Positions 1 through 12,294 are shown, counted from the stretch's first letter. The stretch: DNA of 64,000 bases from Tetrastigma voinierianum (GCA_016808115.1 JAEQBH010002845.1:558001-622000), one strand, 5' to 3'. Numbers and translations are program-made. The notes: generated by a model from the sequence alone, not told the origin.

Positions 1-8
1 TGAAGAAG

Positions 9-300
9 TTAACTGTAGTGGTTGTGATGGCTGAGGAGTTGAAGCATAATATGGAGAAGCAAGAGGTGCATCTTTGTGGAGTCTTGGTTGTGAGAATTTG
101 GGTGGTTTATCTGACTAGGGTTGTAAGTATTGCCATATGGTGCATTAGTTGGGGGAACACTGCAGAAGGGTGCACTCATCCATGGAGGGTTTCTATAGTC
201 TCTCATGGACTTATATGCATTAGGGCTTCTCTCCATTGGACACTGACTATGCTACTCTTCATGTGGGGGTTCCATTTGATCATAATTCAAGCCAAAATGC
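9..300 (-). pseudogene. Possible retrotransposon Gag fragment
   Basis: Read on the minus strand, this stretch encodes a Pro/Asn/His-rich peptide with YGNTYNP followed closely by NHPNS. That resembles the 'YxNTYNPGWRNHPNFSW'-type linker of plant Ty3/gypsy Gag proteins. The reading frame is open only for about 75 codons, and no zinc knuckle or other domain is seen beside it. The fragment touches the window edge, so it may continue outside. This is a family-level resemblance recalled from memory; it could be a chance low-complexity peptide. Confidence 0.35.
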
Positions 301-2819
301 ACTCCTACTTGACAAAAACAAAGGCAAGCCTGAACCATGAGAGAAACAATCCTACTTTTATTTTTTTATTTTTTTATTTTTATTTACAGTGAAATGAACT
401 AAAAAAAACTAACAGAAAATGATAAAAGAAAATTCACCAGAATTTGTGATGAGGATCCCGCGAGTGTTCAGGCTCATCGATACCTTCAGGCACCATCCAC
501 AGGCGCGGGTAGGCAGTTCGAGTATTGCCGAGTAGGTATCCGGAATCAACAATATTTATAACATATTCCTCCTATTGTCGTAGCATAGCTATTGCGATAT
601 AGTGGCTCTAGGGTCGAACACAGGGATGAAATTTTAACCCCGTATAAATGATATGCGGTTGGCTGAAAATGGAGTGGAATTCGATTTGGATACAGGGTTT
701 GTAAAAAGCGAGGGGTTTGTAATGTTTAGGCGAAAGTTAAATAAAATAAAATGTAAAGAAGTCTCCTTAAAGTCGGGCTCTTTGGATTTGGGTTCTAAAG
801 GAGCAGCGAGGTTTCGAGTCCTCCTCGCGTTGGGGATGATGACCTATAATAGTCATTTCGGCGGATCATTTAAGCTATAGCGACCTAATTAAATCTCTTT
901 AAAAATGACATTCACTAGCCATTAAATCTCTTAGTCATTAAAACCTGAAGAGTCACCCTTGACTCACCTTCCTGATGGATCATAAATGATAACTAACAAA
1001 CATCTTCGATGAATCACAACGTTAAGCATCGATGAGCTGAGAAGCACCAGTAATAGTAATTCAAAGGTGACAAGGGATCAAAATCTAAAGTTAAACAGGG
1101 AGAACAGTGACGACAATGGATACCTGTGTAAAAAACATGGAACCCCTCGGCCTGCCTCAGGATCCTTTGCCCAGTAGCCTTTTTCTTCAAGGAGTAAGAG
1201 GTTTTAGCCACTCATCCTCCGAGTTGTCATCCTCGGAGGGTGTTTAGTTTAGTGAGAAAGAGGAGAAAGTGAGGAGAAATGAGAAAATGCAAAGAGTGGA
1301 AGCAGTAGAAGGTTCCGCGAGAAATTTTATTCATCGACAAAAAGGTCCCCTTTACGGTCTGTACAAATAAACTATACTCTTGTGAAGACAAGCAAAATTG
1401 CAAATGCATGAGCCCCACCCTTTATTACATAGAGGGTAAAATGGAGAAGCAAACCAAAGTATGAAAAGAGTCAAAAGGTCAAGCGTAGGAAAGGTGAGCG
1501 TGTATGGCAAAAAAGAAACCCCCGCAGTGCGAAATTTTAAGTAACACAACAAATCCATTTTACTTGCTATTCTTTTCTAGTTTCTAATATGCAATGCTGA
1601 GTTCAATTCGCATTCTTCGTGCTTGGATCGACTCAACAATTTTGGTGTAAATAGCTTGCAAAAACTATAAAATTAGTCATAATCGATCAATAGGAATGAG
1701 GACAGCAGTGTACTTGATTAGGTTAATTACGGCTGATTAGTACACAAAAGTGCTCAAAACACATAAGCGGGGGTTGAAGTAACGCACGAGCACTAATCCA
1801 CACATAGACAATTTGCCGATCTGGCTTCAAAGTGTAAATAAAGCAAATCTCCCGCGTGAGATGTCGAATTTAGTAGAAGATTTAACCTACTTCTGTCCTT
1901 AGAATTCGAAAAACATTCGGGTGTATGAGTGTAGGAGGTGCCCTGGTAAAGTGCAGAAATTGCTTCACCAACGTTGAGACGGGGAAGCGAACCCTGCAGT
2001 GGTACTCTGCGGGTGAGTAGATGAGCGTTATACGCCTCCCTTACGGTTGGAGTACGGACCGTTTGACACCTTGAGGCCGATTTCGAGCGAAGAACACGGG
2101 CTACAATCTCGGTTCCTTCTGAACCTGCCTTCATTGCTGCAGTGGCGTTTTCTGAGAGTCACCCTTCGAGCTAGCATTGTTGGAAACCTCTTCGTAACCC
2201 TTTGCCATTCTACAGGCAAGTTAAAAAAAAAAAAGAAAAAAAAAAAGAAGGGGCCAGCTTAAGGTCCGTTAAGCGAATGTGGAAACGAAACACTTGCAAT
2301 ATAAAAGAAATCCACACCTCAGAGGTTTTACATCCCACCAGTGACAAAACCTAAGAAAACGTGAACCAAAAACCTTCGCAGAACCTAGTAGGACGCCCCC
2401 AACCACAAAAACACTCAAACAAACCAGCGATAAAAAGAATGTTTGAGATTTAAGAACTCACCAGAAAATCGACAGTCGTCGAAGAGTTAAGAGTCTCCGG
2501 TGGCTCCTTTGAAAGGAAAGTTCGCGGAAGCACAGAAAAGGCAAAGTCGCAGGAGTTAGAAACCTTAGAGAAAACGTAAATAAACCATTATCGCAACCCA
2601 TACCCCTATTTGTAGGGGTAAGGAGTCGACAGGCGCATTAAATGTGTCGTCAGTACAAGATGCGCAATATATATTTTGGGAAGCGTGCGTTTCTCACTCA
2701 CTTTAAAGCCATGAGAGCATCGCATTCGTACATTCAATTCTCCAAATTCAACATTTAATACTATAGTATTTTCCCCAAATGGAAAAACATAAAATTCCAG
2801 TCGGGAAACAGGGGGGCAT
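301..2819. other. Gene-free stretch, probably gypsy element interior
   Basis: No gene is supported here. Short open frames on both strands show no domain. A near-pure A tract lies at 2222-2250. A purine-rich run (about 2803-2817) ends just before the LTR that starts at 2820, as a polypurine tract would. This suggests that the right part is the 3' internal region of a plus-oriented LTR element. Confidence 0.35.
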
Positions 2820-3428
2820 TGTGAGTACCATGGGTTTTAATACTCGATGGGTCCAGGGCCCCGCCAGCCCGGTCCATGGTTTGCTTGGCCCACGATGTAA
2901 AGCTACCTAAGCCCACCTTCCATATTAAAACTGACAGGCACTATCTAGACGGGATATCCGGATGCCTATATGTGAAAGGCGAAGTATCCTCCTAAAGGTC
3001 AGCCCGTTTAGAGTTCCAGGTCTCCAGTAAGTAGATCCTCCAGCTTATTGCAAGTTGGGTGTAAGACGAATGGATAAAGGCGGGAAATACGTAAAGGTAT
3101 TTATCCTCGAATTTCCCTGGCTTCGAATCCTTTACTTCTCGGAAAGTTAATCTTGATAAGGAAGAATTAGTAACTGATAAGGAAAAGAGATTTTGTTCAC
3201 CAAGGAGATTCTTTAGGAGGAGAAAAGGGAGGATTCTCGAACCACCTGTATAAATCGGATCTCCACGATGAGAAGGTATGCAATTTCAAGCATGCGAACC
3301 TCTTAACTGCTTTCTCTCAGTGTTTTTGTTACGAGCAATCATCGGAGCGACCGGCTACCGTCGGCCCAGGATCGCCCACTTTTGTAGAGTTGACATTCTT
3401 GTTGCTAATGCCGAAGGTCAGACAATCA
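2820..3428 (+). mobile_element. Ty3/gypsy-type LTR (solo or truncated)
   Basis: The segment begins TGTGAGTACC directly after a purine-rich tract ending GGGGGGCAT. It contains blocks typical of plant Tat-like gypsy LTRs: a 'gacaggcactatctagacgg' block near 2932, 'cctatatgtgaaaggc' near 2965, and a TATA-like TGTATAAATC near 3247, followed by a 'taactgctttctctca' block near 3303. The 3' end is approximate, placed at a CA dinucleotide near 3428. No second LTR was found, and LINE sequence follows immediately. The family assignment rests on recalled resemblance and the end is uncertain. Confidence 0.5.
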
Positions 3429-3439
3429 AGGTAACAACA

Positions 3440-3615
3440 GGAGAGATATGTTTGAGGCTTCCTATCAAGCATCTGTCTAGTCGTGAGAGAAGTCGAGTAT
3501 TTTCATGGTCTTCGATCTCAACAATTGCTTCCTCTGCACGGGTGGGGAGTTGTTTCAGAACCTCAACAAAGGATCTGCCTCCCTCCATAACTTTTGAGTT
3601 CTGCACACTTCTCCT
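3440..3615 (-). pseudogene. LINE ORF1-like fragment (DUF4283-type)
   Basis: On the minus strand the peptide contains GRSFVEVLKQ and, further on, SRLDRCLIGSL. This resembles the 'SFAEVV...LxRCLVG' start of the DUF4283 domain found in plant LINE ORF1 proteins. It is short, has no start codon of its own, and is directly abutted by a LINE 3' region in the opposite orientation. The resemblance is modest and could be coincidental. Confidence 0.3.
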
Positions 3616-3624
3616 CTCTAATGT

Positions 3625-4748
3625 TTTAGTAGACATCAAAGCTATTCCTATTCCATACTCTCCCATAGAGGATAAGGTTATTTGGGGTCACTCTTAGGAT
3701 GGTAATTTTACTTTTAAGTCAGTAACTTGGGCAATAAGAAAGGCTTTGATTCATCCTAGATCCAAGCTATTGAATTGGATTTGGAAATTAAAACTCCTAC
3801 CAAAAATAAATTTTTTCCTTTGACTAGTTATTAGAAATGCCCTTCCTACTTGTGATTTTCTGTTTGCCAGAAGGTTGGAAATTCCAAATAGGTGTTATTT
3901 GTGCGATCATGATATCGAAAATATCGATCATGTCTTTAAAAAAATGTACTTTTGTTACAAGTATTTGGGATCAGATCAAATATTATTGTCCCACTCCCCT
4001 CCTTTATGAAAATTATAAAACGAATTGCAAATTATTCAATCACCCCATGGAAAAGATTGGTATGATTATGTGGAATGTTTGGAATCATAGAAATCAAGTT
4101 GTCTTTAAGGAGATGCAACCAAACCCCTTTCTCGTCATTGAGAAAGCCACTTTAATCTTCCGAAACCTTCAAGAGTATATATGTGACCCTGATCTTCAGA
4201 ATGAAAGACGTGATGTCACTCGAATGGTGGAAAAATGGATTCGTTGGATCCCCCTATTAATAATAAGTTCAAATTAAATTTTGATGGTTTAAGAGTTCAA
4301 AATATTAGTGCTTTAGGATGAGTTATTGGAGATTCTAATAGTATTATTAAAATGGCTGCTTGTAGACATATTGGTAATTCCTCAATTATTGTTGCTGAAT
4401 GTATGACTTTAAGAGATGGTATGTTAGCTGCCAAGAGAAAGGGTTTTTTGAATTTAGAGATTGAAGGTGACTAAAAAATAGTGATAGATTGCTATAATAA
4501 GAAGATTAATATTCATAGTTCTATTTTATTATTAATGGAGGATATTTGAAATTTGTCGCAAGGTTAAAATATTTATGTTTGTCATCATGTCTCCAGAGAA
4601 GCTAATAAAATTGCTCATTGTCTTGCAAAAAAAGGGCTTAGTAGTTTAGATTCAAGTGTTTGATGGTTAAATTTCCCTAAAGATGTTACAAATATTAGCT
4701 TTCATGATTATCGTGGTTCTCTTTCCAATCGTGTTTGTCAGTTTTTCG
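3625..4748 (+). pseudogene. LINE 3' end: RT zinc-binding domain and RNase H
   Basis: Read in shifting frames, the plus strand gives the plant LINE reverse-transcriptase zinc-binding domain (zf-RVT): DKVIWGHS, then WKLKLLPKINFF, then CYLCDHDIENIDHVF with its Cys/Cys/His spacing near 3895-3945. A plant RNase H (RVT_3) follows: KLNFDG near 4270, VAECMTLRDGMLAAKRKG near 4395-4445, and REANKIAHCLAKKG near 4595-4640. At least six in-frame stops and several shifts show that it is dead. The upstream reverse transcriptase core is missing, as in a 5'-truncated LINE. It ends where the broken calcium pump copy begins, so the breakpoint of that duplication lies at or inside this element. A related RNase H fragment lies upstream of the second pump gene (43,430-43,750). 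Confidence 0.75.
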
Positions 4749-4777
4749 TTCGATAATCTTGTTTCATAAAAAAAACA

Positions 4778-7700
4778 CTGTATTTAATATTGATTATGTT
4801 AAGAGGTTCTCCAAATTTATTCCTCGTGGAATATTTGCAGGTGCACTTGCCAATGACAATGGTGTACATGTTCATGAGGAAGTCAAAGCTGCAGGTTTTG
4901 AGATTTGTGCTGAAGAATTGGAATCCATTGTCGAAGGCCATGATGTTAATAAGCTTAAATTTCATGGTGGGGTGGATGGTATTGCACGAAAGCTACACAC
5001 ATGTACGACCGATGGGCTTTCTTCTGACAATAAAATGCTTAATCTCAGACGAGATTTTTGGGACAAATAAATTTTATGAAGCTCAAGTTAGGAGCTTCTG
5101 GGTATTTGTTTTGGAAGCCCTTCAGGACATGACACTCATGATGCTTGCTGTGTGTGCATTTGTGTCTCTGATAGTTGGCATTGTAATGGAAGGGTGGCCG
5201 GAAGGGGCCCATGATGGCCTTGGGATTGTTGCTAGTATCCTGTTGGGTGTGTTTGTCACAGCAACAATTGATTATCGGCAAGCTTTACGGTTTAGGGATT
5301 TGGACAAAGAGAAGAAGGAGACCTCCATTCAGGTCAGAAGGAATGGATATAGGCAGAAAATGCCAATATATGATTTGCTTCCTGGTGATATCGTCCATCT
5401 TTCTATTGGAGACCAGGTCCCTGCTGATGGACTTTTTCTTTCAGGAATTTCTGTGTCAATTGATGAATCAAGTTTAAGTGGAGAGAGTGAACCAGTAATG
5501 GTAAATGAGGGAAATCCTTTTCTGCTTTCTGGAACTAAGGTTCAAGGTGGATCATGCAAGATGATGATTACTACTGTTGGAATGAGAACTAAATGGGGTA
5601 AATTGATGGCCACTCTTAGTAAAGGGGGAGATGACGAGACCCCATTGCAACTTAAATTGAATGGAGTGGCAACTTTTATTGGGAAGACAGGCCTTGCCTT
5701 TGCTGTAGTGACTTTTGCCGTTCTGGTTCAAGGATTGTTTACCCGTAAACTACTAGAAGGGACCCATTGGAGTTGGTCAGAAGATGACGCCTTGGAAATG
5801 TTGGAATTCTTTGCCATTGCTGTTACAATTGTTGTCGTCGCGATGAAGAATGACAAGGCACTTGTCCGCCATCTGGCAGCTTGTGAGACAATGGGTTCTG
5901 CAACAAGTATCTGCAGTGACAAGACTGGGACTCTAACTACTAACCGCATGACTGTTGTGGCTTGCCATTTGTATGAATGTGAAAGATGTGGACAGACAGA
6001 ACACTGCTTCTAGTTTCTCCTCCGGAATCCCAGATTGTGTTGTGAAACTTCTGCTACAATCAATATTTAATTACTCTGGTGGAGAAGTTGTGGTTAACAA
6101 AGAAGGGAAGGTTGAGATACTGAGATCGCCCACAGAACCTGCTTTGCTGGAGTTTGGATTGTTCCTTGATCAAGGGGAGCGACAAGCATCCAAACTAATT
6201 AAGGTTGAGCCGTTCAATTCAACAAAGAAGCGAATGGATGTAGTTCTAGAACTTCCAGAAGGAGGTCTCCGAGCCCATACTAAAGGGGCTTCAGAAATGA
6301 TTTTGGCTGCCTGTGACAAGGTGATCAATTCTAATGGTGAGGTTGTTCCCCCTTGATGGAAGCAACTGGCAGCCATCTCAATGCCACAATCAATCAGACT
6401 GCTAGTGAAGCACTTGAACTCTATGCGCACCTATGGAACTGGAGAATGGGTTTACCCCCAATGATCCTATTCCTCTCTCTGGATATACTTGTATAGGTAT
6501 TGTGGGTTTCAAAGATCTCGTTCGCCCAGGTGTCAAGGAGTCTCTTGCGATTTCTGGCTCAACTGGCATTACTGACAACATAAATACTGCCAAGGCTATT
6601 GCTAGGGAATCTGAAATTCTTACTGATGATGATGATATAGCCAACGAGGGTCCAGATTTGCTTGGTATGGACATTGCTGGAACTGAGGTAAGTGTGTTAT
6701 ACCTTTCCTAGTACAACAGCATTGACTTTACTGCCAATTTGATAAAATAAGCAACACGTGCCCTGCCATGAGATAGTTGATAAGGCTTATGTCGCTGGTT
6801 GTCTTCGTTGAAAAATATCAGGAATTCATTCCATTATACTTATTATTTTGGATTTGGCATCAATTAGAGATGTGTTTAGCTTAGGTATAACTAAGTCACT
6901 GCTTTCTCATTGTTTGCACTCTCCATTGTGATGAGAACAGAGCCAAACTCTAATTAATCCTGTTCATGAACTTCAGGAGGCTGAAGAGAGTACTGATGTA
7001 ATAATCAGGGGACGTTCAGTCTACAAAAATATTAAAAAATTTGTACAATTCCAACTCACGGTCAACGTGGTTGCCTTAATAGTCAACTTTTCTTTAGCTT
7101 GTTTGATCGGTAAGAAGACCCCATCATGCTTCTTCCTTTTCAAAGTTATTTCCTAGTTTTGTCAAGTATGCTTCTTTTATTTATTTACTCTTTTTCTTTT
7201 TCTCACTATCCTTTTTTTTTTTTTTCAAACTTTGCTTCAGGAAATGCTCCCCTCACGGCTGTTCAGCTTCTGTGGGTCAACGTGATCATGGATACACTGG
7301 GTGCTCTTGCATTACCTACTGAGCCACCTACTGATGAATTAATGAAGAGATCACCAGTTGGAAGAACAGGAAATTTTATCAGGAATGTCTTGTGGAGGAA
7401 TATCATATGCCAGTCCCTTTATCAGTTTATGGTAATATGGTATCTTCAAGTAAAAGGGAAAGCACTATTTCAGCTCAATGGCCCTAATTCTGATCTGATC
7501 CTGAATTCACTTATTTTCAACTCGTTTGTCGTCTGCCTGGCCCTTCTTTGGAAGTCCTCTTTTTTTGAACTTTGTTAATTTATTTTCTAGTTTGAGTCCT
7601 TGAACTCTTCTGCGGTGTCCTTTCTAATTTTCTTAGAGTGACTCCAATGGAAAACATCAAAATGAAGCATCAAATTTCTCATTTATGCTGTTGTCTTTGA

Positions 7701-8238
7701 TGTCGAATTTAAATGCCAATAAATGATGCATTCCAACCCAAGTAAGTAAAGAGTCATCAATTTAAACTTCCTCAAATTAGCCCATTTAAGTTAGCCGTTA
7801 AAGAAAAAATGACCGTTAAAAAGAGCCGTTGGTGACCCATCACAAAATTGATGTATGTGGTTTTCTTTCTCCTTCAAAGTTATATTTGCATCCGGAAGGC
7901 AGGTAATTAAATTGATGTTTTAAATTTGGGAATTTTAAAAGTATATTGGGGGCATGGAATTGATAAGTTAATTTGATGACTCGTTTATCATTCGGTTGGA
8001 GCTGCTCTTAACTCAAGATATCTAGGTTTGTAACCCTGTTGAGGACATCTAACTTATGGAAAGAAGGATCATATATGGCTTGTTTTACCACAGGTTTTCA
8101 ATGAGATAAGCTCTCGAAGGAATGGAGAAAATGAATGCATTCAAGGCATATCGGATAACTATGCATCGTCATGTTTTAAATCTTGATCATCGAGTAGTTG
8201 GGTACATACGCAAGCACATTGCCTCACTTTATCCCAAT
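4778..8238 (+). pseudogene. Broken duplicate of P2B Ca2+-ATPase (ACA-like)
   Basis: This is a decayed, 5'-truncated copy of the pump gene at 44,818-49,916. Alignment by eye starts inside intron 2 of that gene (about 4778) and follows through exon 7. Introns are kept, so it arose by DNA duplication and not by reverse transcription. Exon 3 begins at 4841 after GCAG. The breaks seen are: a 2 bp deletion near 5052; loss of about 19 residues including the PEGLP ion-site motif near 5842; a frameshift near 5966; an insertion/frameshift near 6350; an 18 bp deletion that removes VRMVTG near 6572; a larger deletion near 6660 joining late exon 3 to the end of exon 4; about 41 bp missing from exon 5 near 7007; loss of the exon 6 donor near 7535; a 372 bp MITE in intron 6; and a ragged exon 7 ending near 8238. 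DKTGTLTT survives near 5920. Many breaks lie in essential motifs, so no working pump is possible. Confidence 0.93.
7636..8007. mobile_element. PIF/Harbinger-like MITE with TTA target duplication
   Basis: This 372 bp insertion begins GAGTGACTCCAATGG and ends TTGGAGCTGCTC, imperfect terminal inverted repeats of the 'GAGCAGCTCCAA' class. It is flanked by TTA on both sides (7633-7635 and 8008-8010). The paralogous intron of the second pump gene has the uninterrupted sequence 'tttcttaactcaag' with a single TTA near 49,590, which is a direct view of the empty site. It has no coding capacity, as usual for MITEs. TTA duplications and these ends fit the Tourist-like PIF/Harbinger group. Confidence 0.87.
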
Positions 8239-8887
8239 GGGTGAGTTGCCCTTGGCCCACCAGGGCATTGCCTCTTTGGAGCCCCACAGAACTTTACCTG
8301 AACCCAATGCTCCTTGACCTCGAGAAAGTTTTGCATTTGATTTTAGTAATAACAATGGTTTGTTTTAGGGTTTATACAACTGAATATAAGGATATTTTAT
8401 TATTTGTGTATACACATTACTCTAATTATTTCATTGTATTATATTAGTAATGGATTTAAGGTTTAATGAACTACATTTTGAATATATAAAATACTATGAT
8501 TATTTTATATTTTTGTGAAAAATGCATGGTGTATGCATAGCATGACCCTTTGGACTGATGTGGATGTTATAATTTATGTATTTATTTATTTATTTTATTT
8601 TGAGATATGTAATTTAAATACGGCCTACATGTCTTTTTTATTTCTTGCAATTTATTTAAAAGTTGTATAGCATAAATACAGGTTGCAAAGAAGATTGTGA
8701 TAGAGATAAATCACAAGAGATGGTAGAGGATATGATCTTCTCAAACTTCAGTTCAATGGAGGAACTTCTTGGCAAAATTCATGGAGATGGAGATTTTACC
8801 TAGGAATTGACCTTTGATTATCATATTAGCTTATGGATATCAATCTAGTTTTGGGCCATACTATAACAAGTTTACTTTATTCCATTG

Positions 8888-8938
<51 letters not shown>

Positions 8939-9490
8939 TGTATGTATGGTATGATGGATGAGTTATATTTATTCATATGATGTTATATGTTTAAATGCAA
9001 TAATAAAAATATAAATTAAAATCCCTCATTTGAAATTAAGTCAATAAACGCCTACCATAATTCTTATGTCAGACCGATTGTTTGCATAAGGTATTGTCAA
9101 AGTAGGGTATGTGGGAATAAATCTTAGTAAGACATGATGTACATAATGATTGCAATCCATGTGCATGAATTTAGTGGACTTAACAAGGTTATCGAAGCAG
9201 TTTGGACTGGGCGCATAGTTATGGCATGTGATGTCGAATCAGTGAAATCCAATAGTTGCATGAGATGCAATTGGTAAAAGTGTTACCTATTTAAATAGCC
9301 AAATTTTGGTGGTAAGAGGTAGCTTACTTTCGAGTTTGGTGAAATAACTAGATCTTGGCTCCTTTAAGCCTCAAGTGTTGAGATTATTCAATTAATACTA
9401 GAGTTATTTATTTTATAATATTTAGTGGGAGTAATTTATGCCTCATTGATTTAATTATTGAAATTCTAAAAATATGTATGATGTGTAAAT
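8239..9490. other. AT-rich gene-free stretch
   Basis: No gene is seen. A (TA)n tract lies within it. The part from about 9060 onward may be the 5' untranslated region of the copia remnant that starts at 9492, but no LTR boundary can be placed. Confidence 0.4.
8889..8935. repeat. (TA)n microsatellite
   Basis: Uninterrupted TA dinucleotide run of about 46 bp in AT-rich DNA. Confidence 0.97.
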
Positions 9491-9491
9491 A

Positions 9492-10190
9492 ATGGCAACA
9501 AACAATACACCTACTTTATCACTACGATCGGTCCTTGAGAAGGATAAACTTAATGGGACCAACTTCCTAGACTGCTACAGAAACTTAAGAATTGTTCTTA
9601 TGTAAGAGAAGAAGTTGTATGTCTGGATAGGCACTATCGCTGAGGAGCTGCAACCACGACTCAAGGGATGCTTATAGTAGCGTAAAAATGACTTAGTTGA
9701 TGTTACATATGCTTATGCATGCCACAATGGGAATTTGAACTTCATAAGTAAGTGATTGATATGGAGTCATTTACCGCATGGTGGGCAATCCCGACATTTT
9801 CCATGAGCATGCGGTAGTAGAGAGGTTTCCACCATTAAGGCATTCTTTCACGGAAGATGGTTTGCAAGTAGCTTAGTCGGCCATTATGTCCCCAAAATGA
9901 ATTTATCTAGGTCGTCTTGAGAAACTTCGATTATCGATTGATTGAAGTTGAACCATTGATATCATTTTCCAATCTCTACCTGTTGCATATGATGGTTCCA
10001 ATCCCTCCAAGAGTTGGTCTATCTAGTAGTCTTAATGTTACGTTCAGTAGTTTTAAGCATCCCATGAAGCTCATAATAGGTTATAAGGATAACAAGCAGT
10101 CTCAATATTAAGGCTAAGAATAGGTCTAAGGCTAAGGAACCAAAGGAGGCAATGCTTTTTACGCGAGAGCCAATTCATTGAAGGAAATAA
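9492..10190 (+). pseudogene. Ty1/copia Gag remnant
   Basis: From the ATG at 9492 the frame reads a typical copia Gag start: SVLEKDKLNGTNFLDCYRNL, the plant 'KLNGTNFxDWYRNLRIVLxxEKKLYV' block. A stop interrupts it after about 40 codons, and the rest is shifted. Near 10,085-10,190 a Lys-rich stretch and 'CIKE.HW'-like remains mark the zinc-knuckle neighbourhood. A second version of that neighbourhood lies at 11,745-11,870, so the element was duplicated or split by an insertion. Confidence 0.68.
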
Positions 10191-11695
10191 TAACCACTCC
10201 AAAAAGTGCATTTTGTACTTAATTTTCACTAAATAAAATACTTTGTGGTGAAACTCACACTTTATTGATTTTATGCGTTGTTGCCGACCCTCTACTATTG
10301 GTTTTGCTCCGAGTCTAGTATGCATATAGGCATTTTAAGGCACTTTATGACTCTTTGGAATCATGAGGTCGAAACAATGAGGAATGTAGTATATCTTTGT
10401 GTTATGAGGCTTGAGGAAGCTATGGAAGCAATTTAGTCGAGTTGGGACCTTGGAAGGATAGTCGCTAAGAAGATGGAGGATTTGAACATGTGAAGCATTT
10501 CGAGATCGCATTTTATCAGATTTTAAGCACTTTGCATCCACAAGTAGTGCGAAAATTTTCATACTTCCCCATTTTATGTTGCTCATGCTCACCGAGTAGC
10601 CGGTCTTGAAATTCCTCCTACGCACTTTAGTACCAATGCGAGATTGGCAAAAGAAAAAAAATAGAAAGTTTTGAGTCTCAAGTTTTGGAGTTTGATTTGT
10701 AATAGAAAAGTAATCATACTTGGGCACGAGTAACCTCCAAAGATGTATTATAAATAGAGATTCGAGGATCAAAACAATATAGAACTTAGATACCAATTTT
10801 AGTTTAATTCTTGTAATTTTGGAGAACTATTCTCCCTTTTTCAATAATTGAAGCTTTCAGTCCGAATTCTTTCATTTTTTTGCTAGTGCACAATACTCAC
10901 AGTCTTCTTCTCGGGGTGAGGTGGATCCAATCCATCCCACCAAGGTGATCAAAGAGGGAAGCCATGCTTCAAACCAAAGGTAAAGCTTTTTTTACCGTTT
11001 TAGAGGCTTGAAAGTGGTAGCAGTCTTGGTTATTTATCAGTGCCGAGTCCCCTCATCTCTTCTACTAGTTTTCTTGATACTTAGCAAGTTTGAATGGTAT
11101 GTTAGGTGCTGAGGCAGTGCACCTTTGACTTATCGTAATGGATTGTTTCTTGTTCAAAAAACCACCCAAGGGTTGAGTTGAGAACCTATCGACCTACAAA
11201 TTCGGTAAAATTGATTAACCATTTACCTAGAATTTATGCTTAATTTATATCATGCAATAGGAACTTAGGTAGAGTTCAAGGGGTAAATTATAGGCTGGTT
11301 TCTTGGGCAGACGGTCGAGACATATAAAACCCCCTTTTAATCACCATAGCTAGGTCGAATTTGGTGAATCCAAAGCTCAAGACATTCTTTATATATTTTC
11401 TCTAAAAATCAACAATCATCTCTCTTCAAGCAACTAGAAACTAATTTTTTTAAATTTTGTTTTTAATTTCTTTTTAAATAAAGTAATTAATTTAAAGTAA
11501 TTAGAACATAGGATTACAAAACCGAGAGAGGAAAACTCATCCCAGTGGAAGACCCTAAATCCACTATACCTATAGTAGTTGTGGGCTACTCGGGGTTGGT
11601 TTTAGGTATTATAAATTTTTGTGATTCCTCTAGCTCCTAATCTAACCACCCGATAAGGACGAAACCACTGAATAGAACATTAAGATTACTACTAA
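10191..11695. other. Insertion between two copia Gag segments
   Basis: This stretch separates two related copia segments (10,085-10,190 and 11,745-11,870). It carries no domain. A TATA-like TTATAAATAG near 10,748 is followed by 'caataattgaagctttcagtc' near 10,842, which looks like the transcribed end of a copia-type LTR. This may therefore be an LTR plus leader from a second copy. The boundaries are not resolvable by eye. Confidence 0.3.
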
Positions 11696-12294
11696 TGTTC
11701 TAATGGTTCAAAAGGGACATCAAAAGGAAATGGGTAACTAAAGACAAGATTAAGGATAACAAGAAGCCCTAGCCCTAGCCTAATCCTAATCTTAAGGCTA
11801 AGGAACTGAAGGAGGGGTAATGCTTTTTTTGGCCATGAGCCAGGTCATTGGAAAAGAATTGCAAGCTCTATATGGAAGATCTGAAGAAGGGTCGTGAGAC
11901 TACATCTTCTGGTATTTATGTCATCTTAGTCAATTTATCTACTTCTGTTTCATGGGTATTGGATACTGATTGTGGATCTCACATTTGTGTGAATGTGTAA
12001 GGTCTCAAAAACAGTAGATCATTAGCTAAAGGCAAGGTGGACCTACGCTTAGGCAATGGAGCAAGAGTTGCTACTTTAGCTCTAGGAACTTATTATTTAT
12101 CTTTGCCTTCGAGAGTAGTTTTGTAATTAGACAATTGTTTTTATGTTTCTGTTATGAGTAGGAATATTATTTCTATTTCTTGTTTGGACATGATTGGATT
12201 CTCTTTTGTTATTAAGAACAATACTTGCTCCATTTATCATGGTGATATCTTTTATGGGGATGCTCACTGATCAAATGGTTTGTATATCCTAAAC
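11696..12294 (+). pseudogene. Ty1/copia zinc knuckle and protease remnant
   Basis: A zinc-knuckle tail (GHWKRNC-like, near 11,840-11,860) is followed by the copia protease. WVLDTDCGSHIC near 11,957-11,992 is the DTG-type active site (here DTD instead of DTG or DSG). Further on come RLGNGARVATLALG and a 'NIISISCLDMIGFSFVIKNN' stretch, as in copia polyproteins, ending SNGLYILN at 12,292. Stops replace residues at several places. The polyprotein is cut off by a LINE in the opposite orientation at about 12,295. Confidence 0.75.

Noticed and set aside
2047..2262. Open frame ending in a run of lysines
   Set aside because: The lysine run is the translated A tract at 2222-2250; no domain is seen.
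4790..6013. Long open frame with DKTGT that could be taken as a second functional Ca2+-ATPase
   Set aside because: It lacks the N-terminus and the PEGLP ion-site segment, ends in a frameshift, and downstream exons carry deletions in essential motifs.
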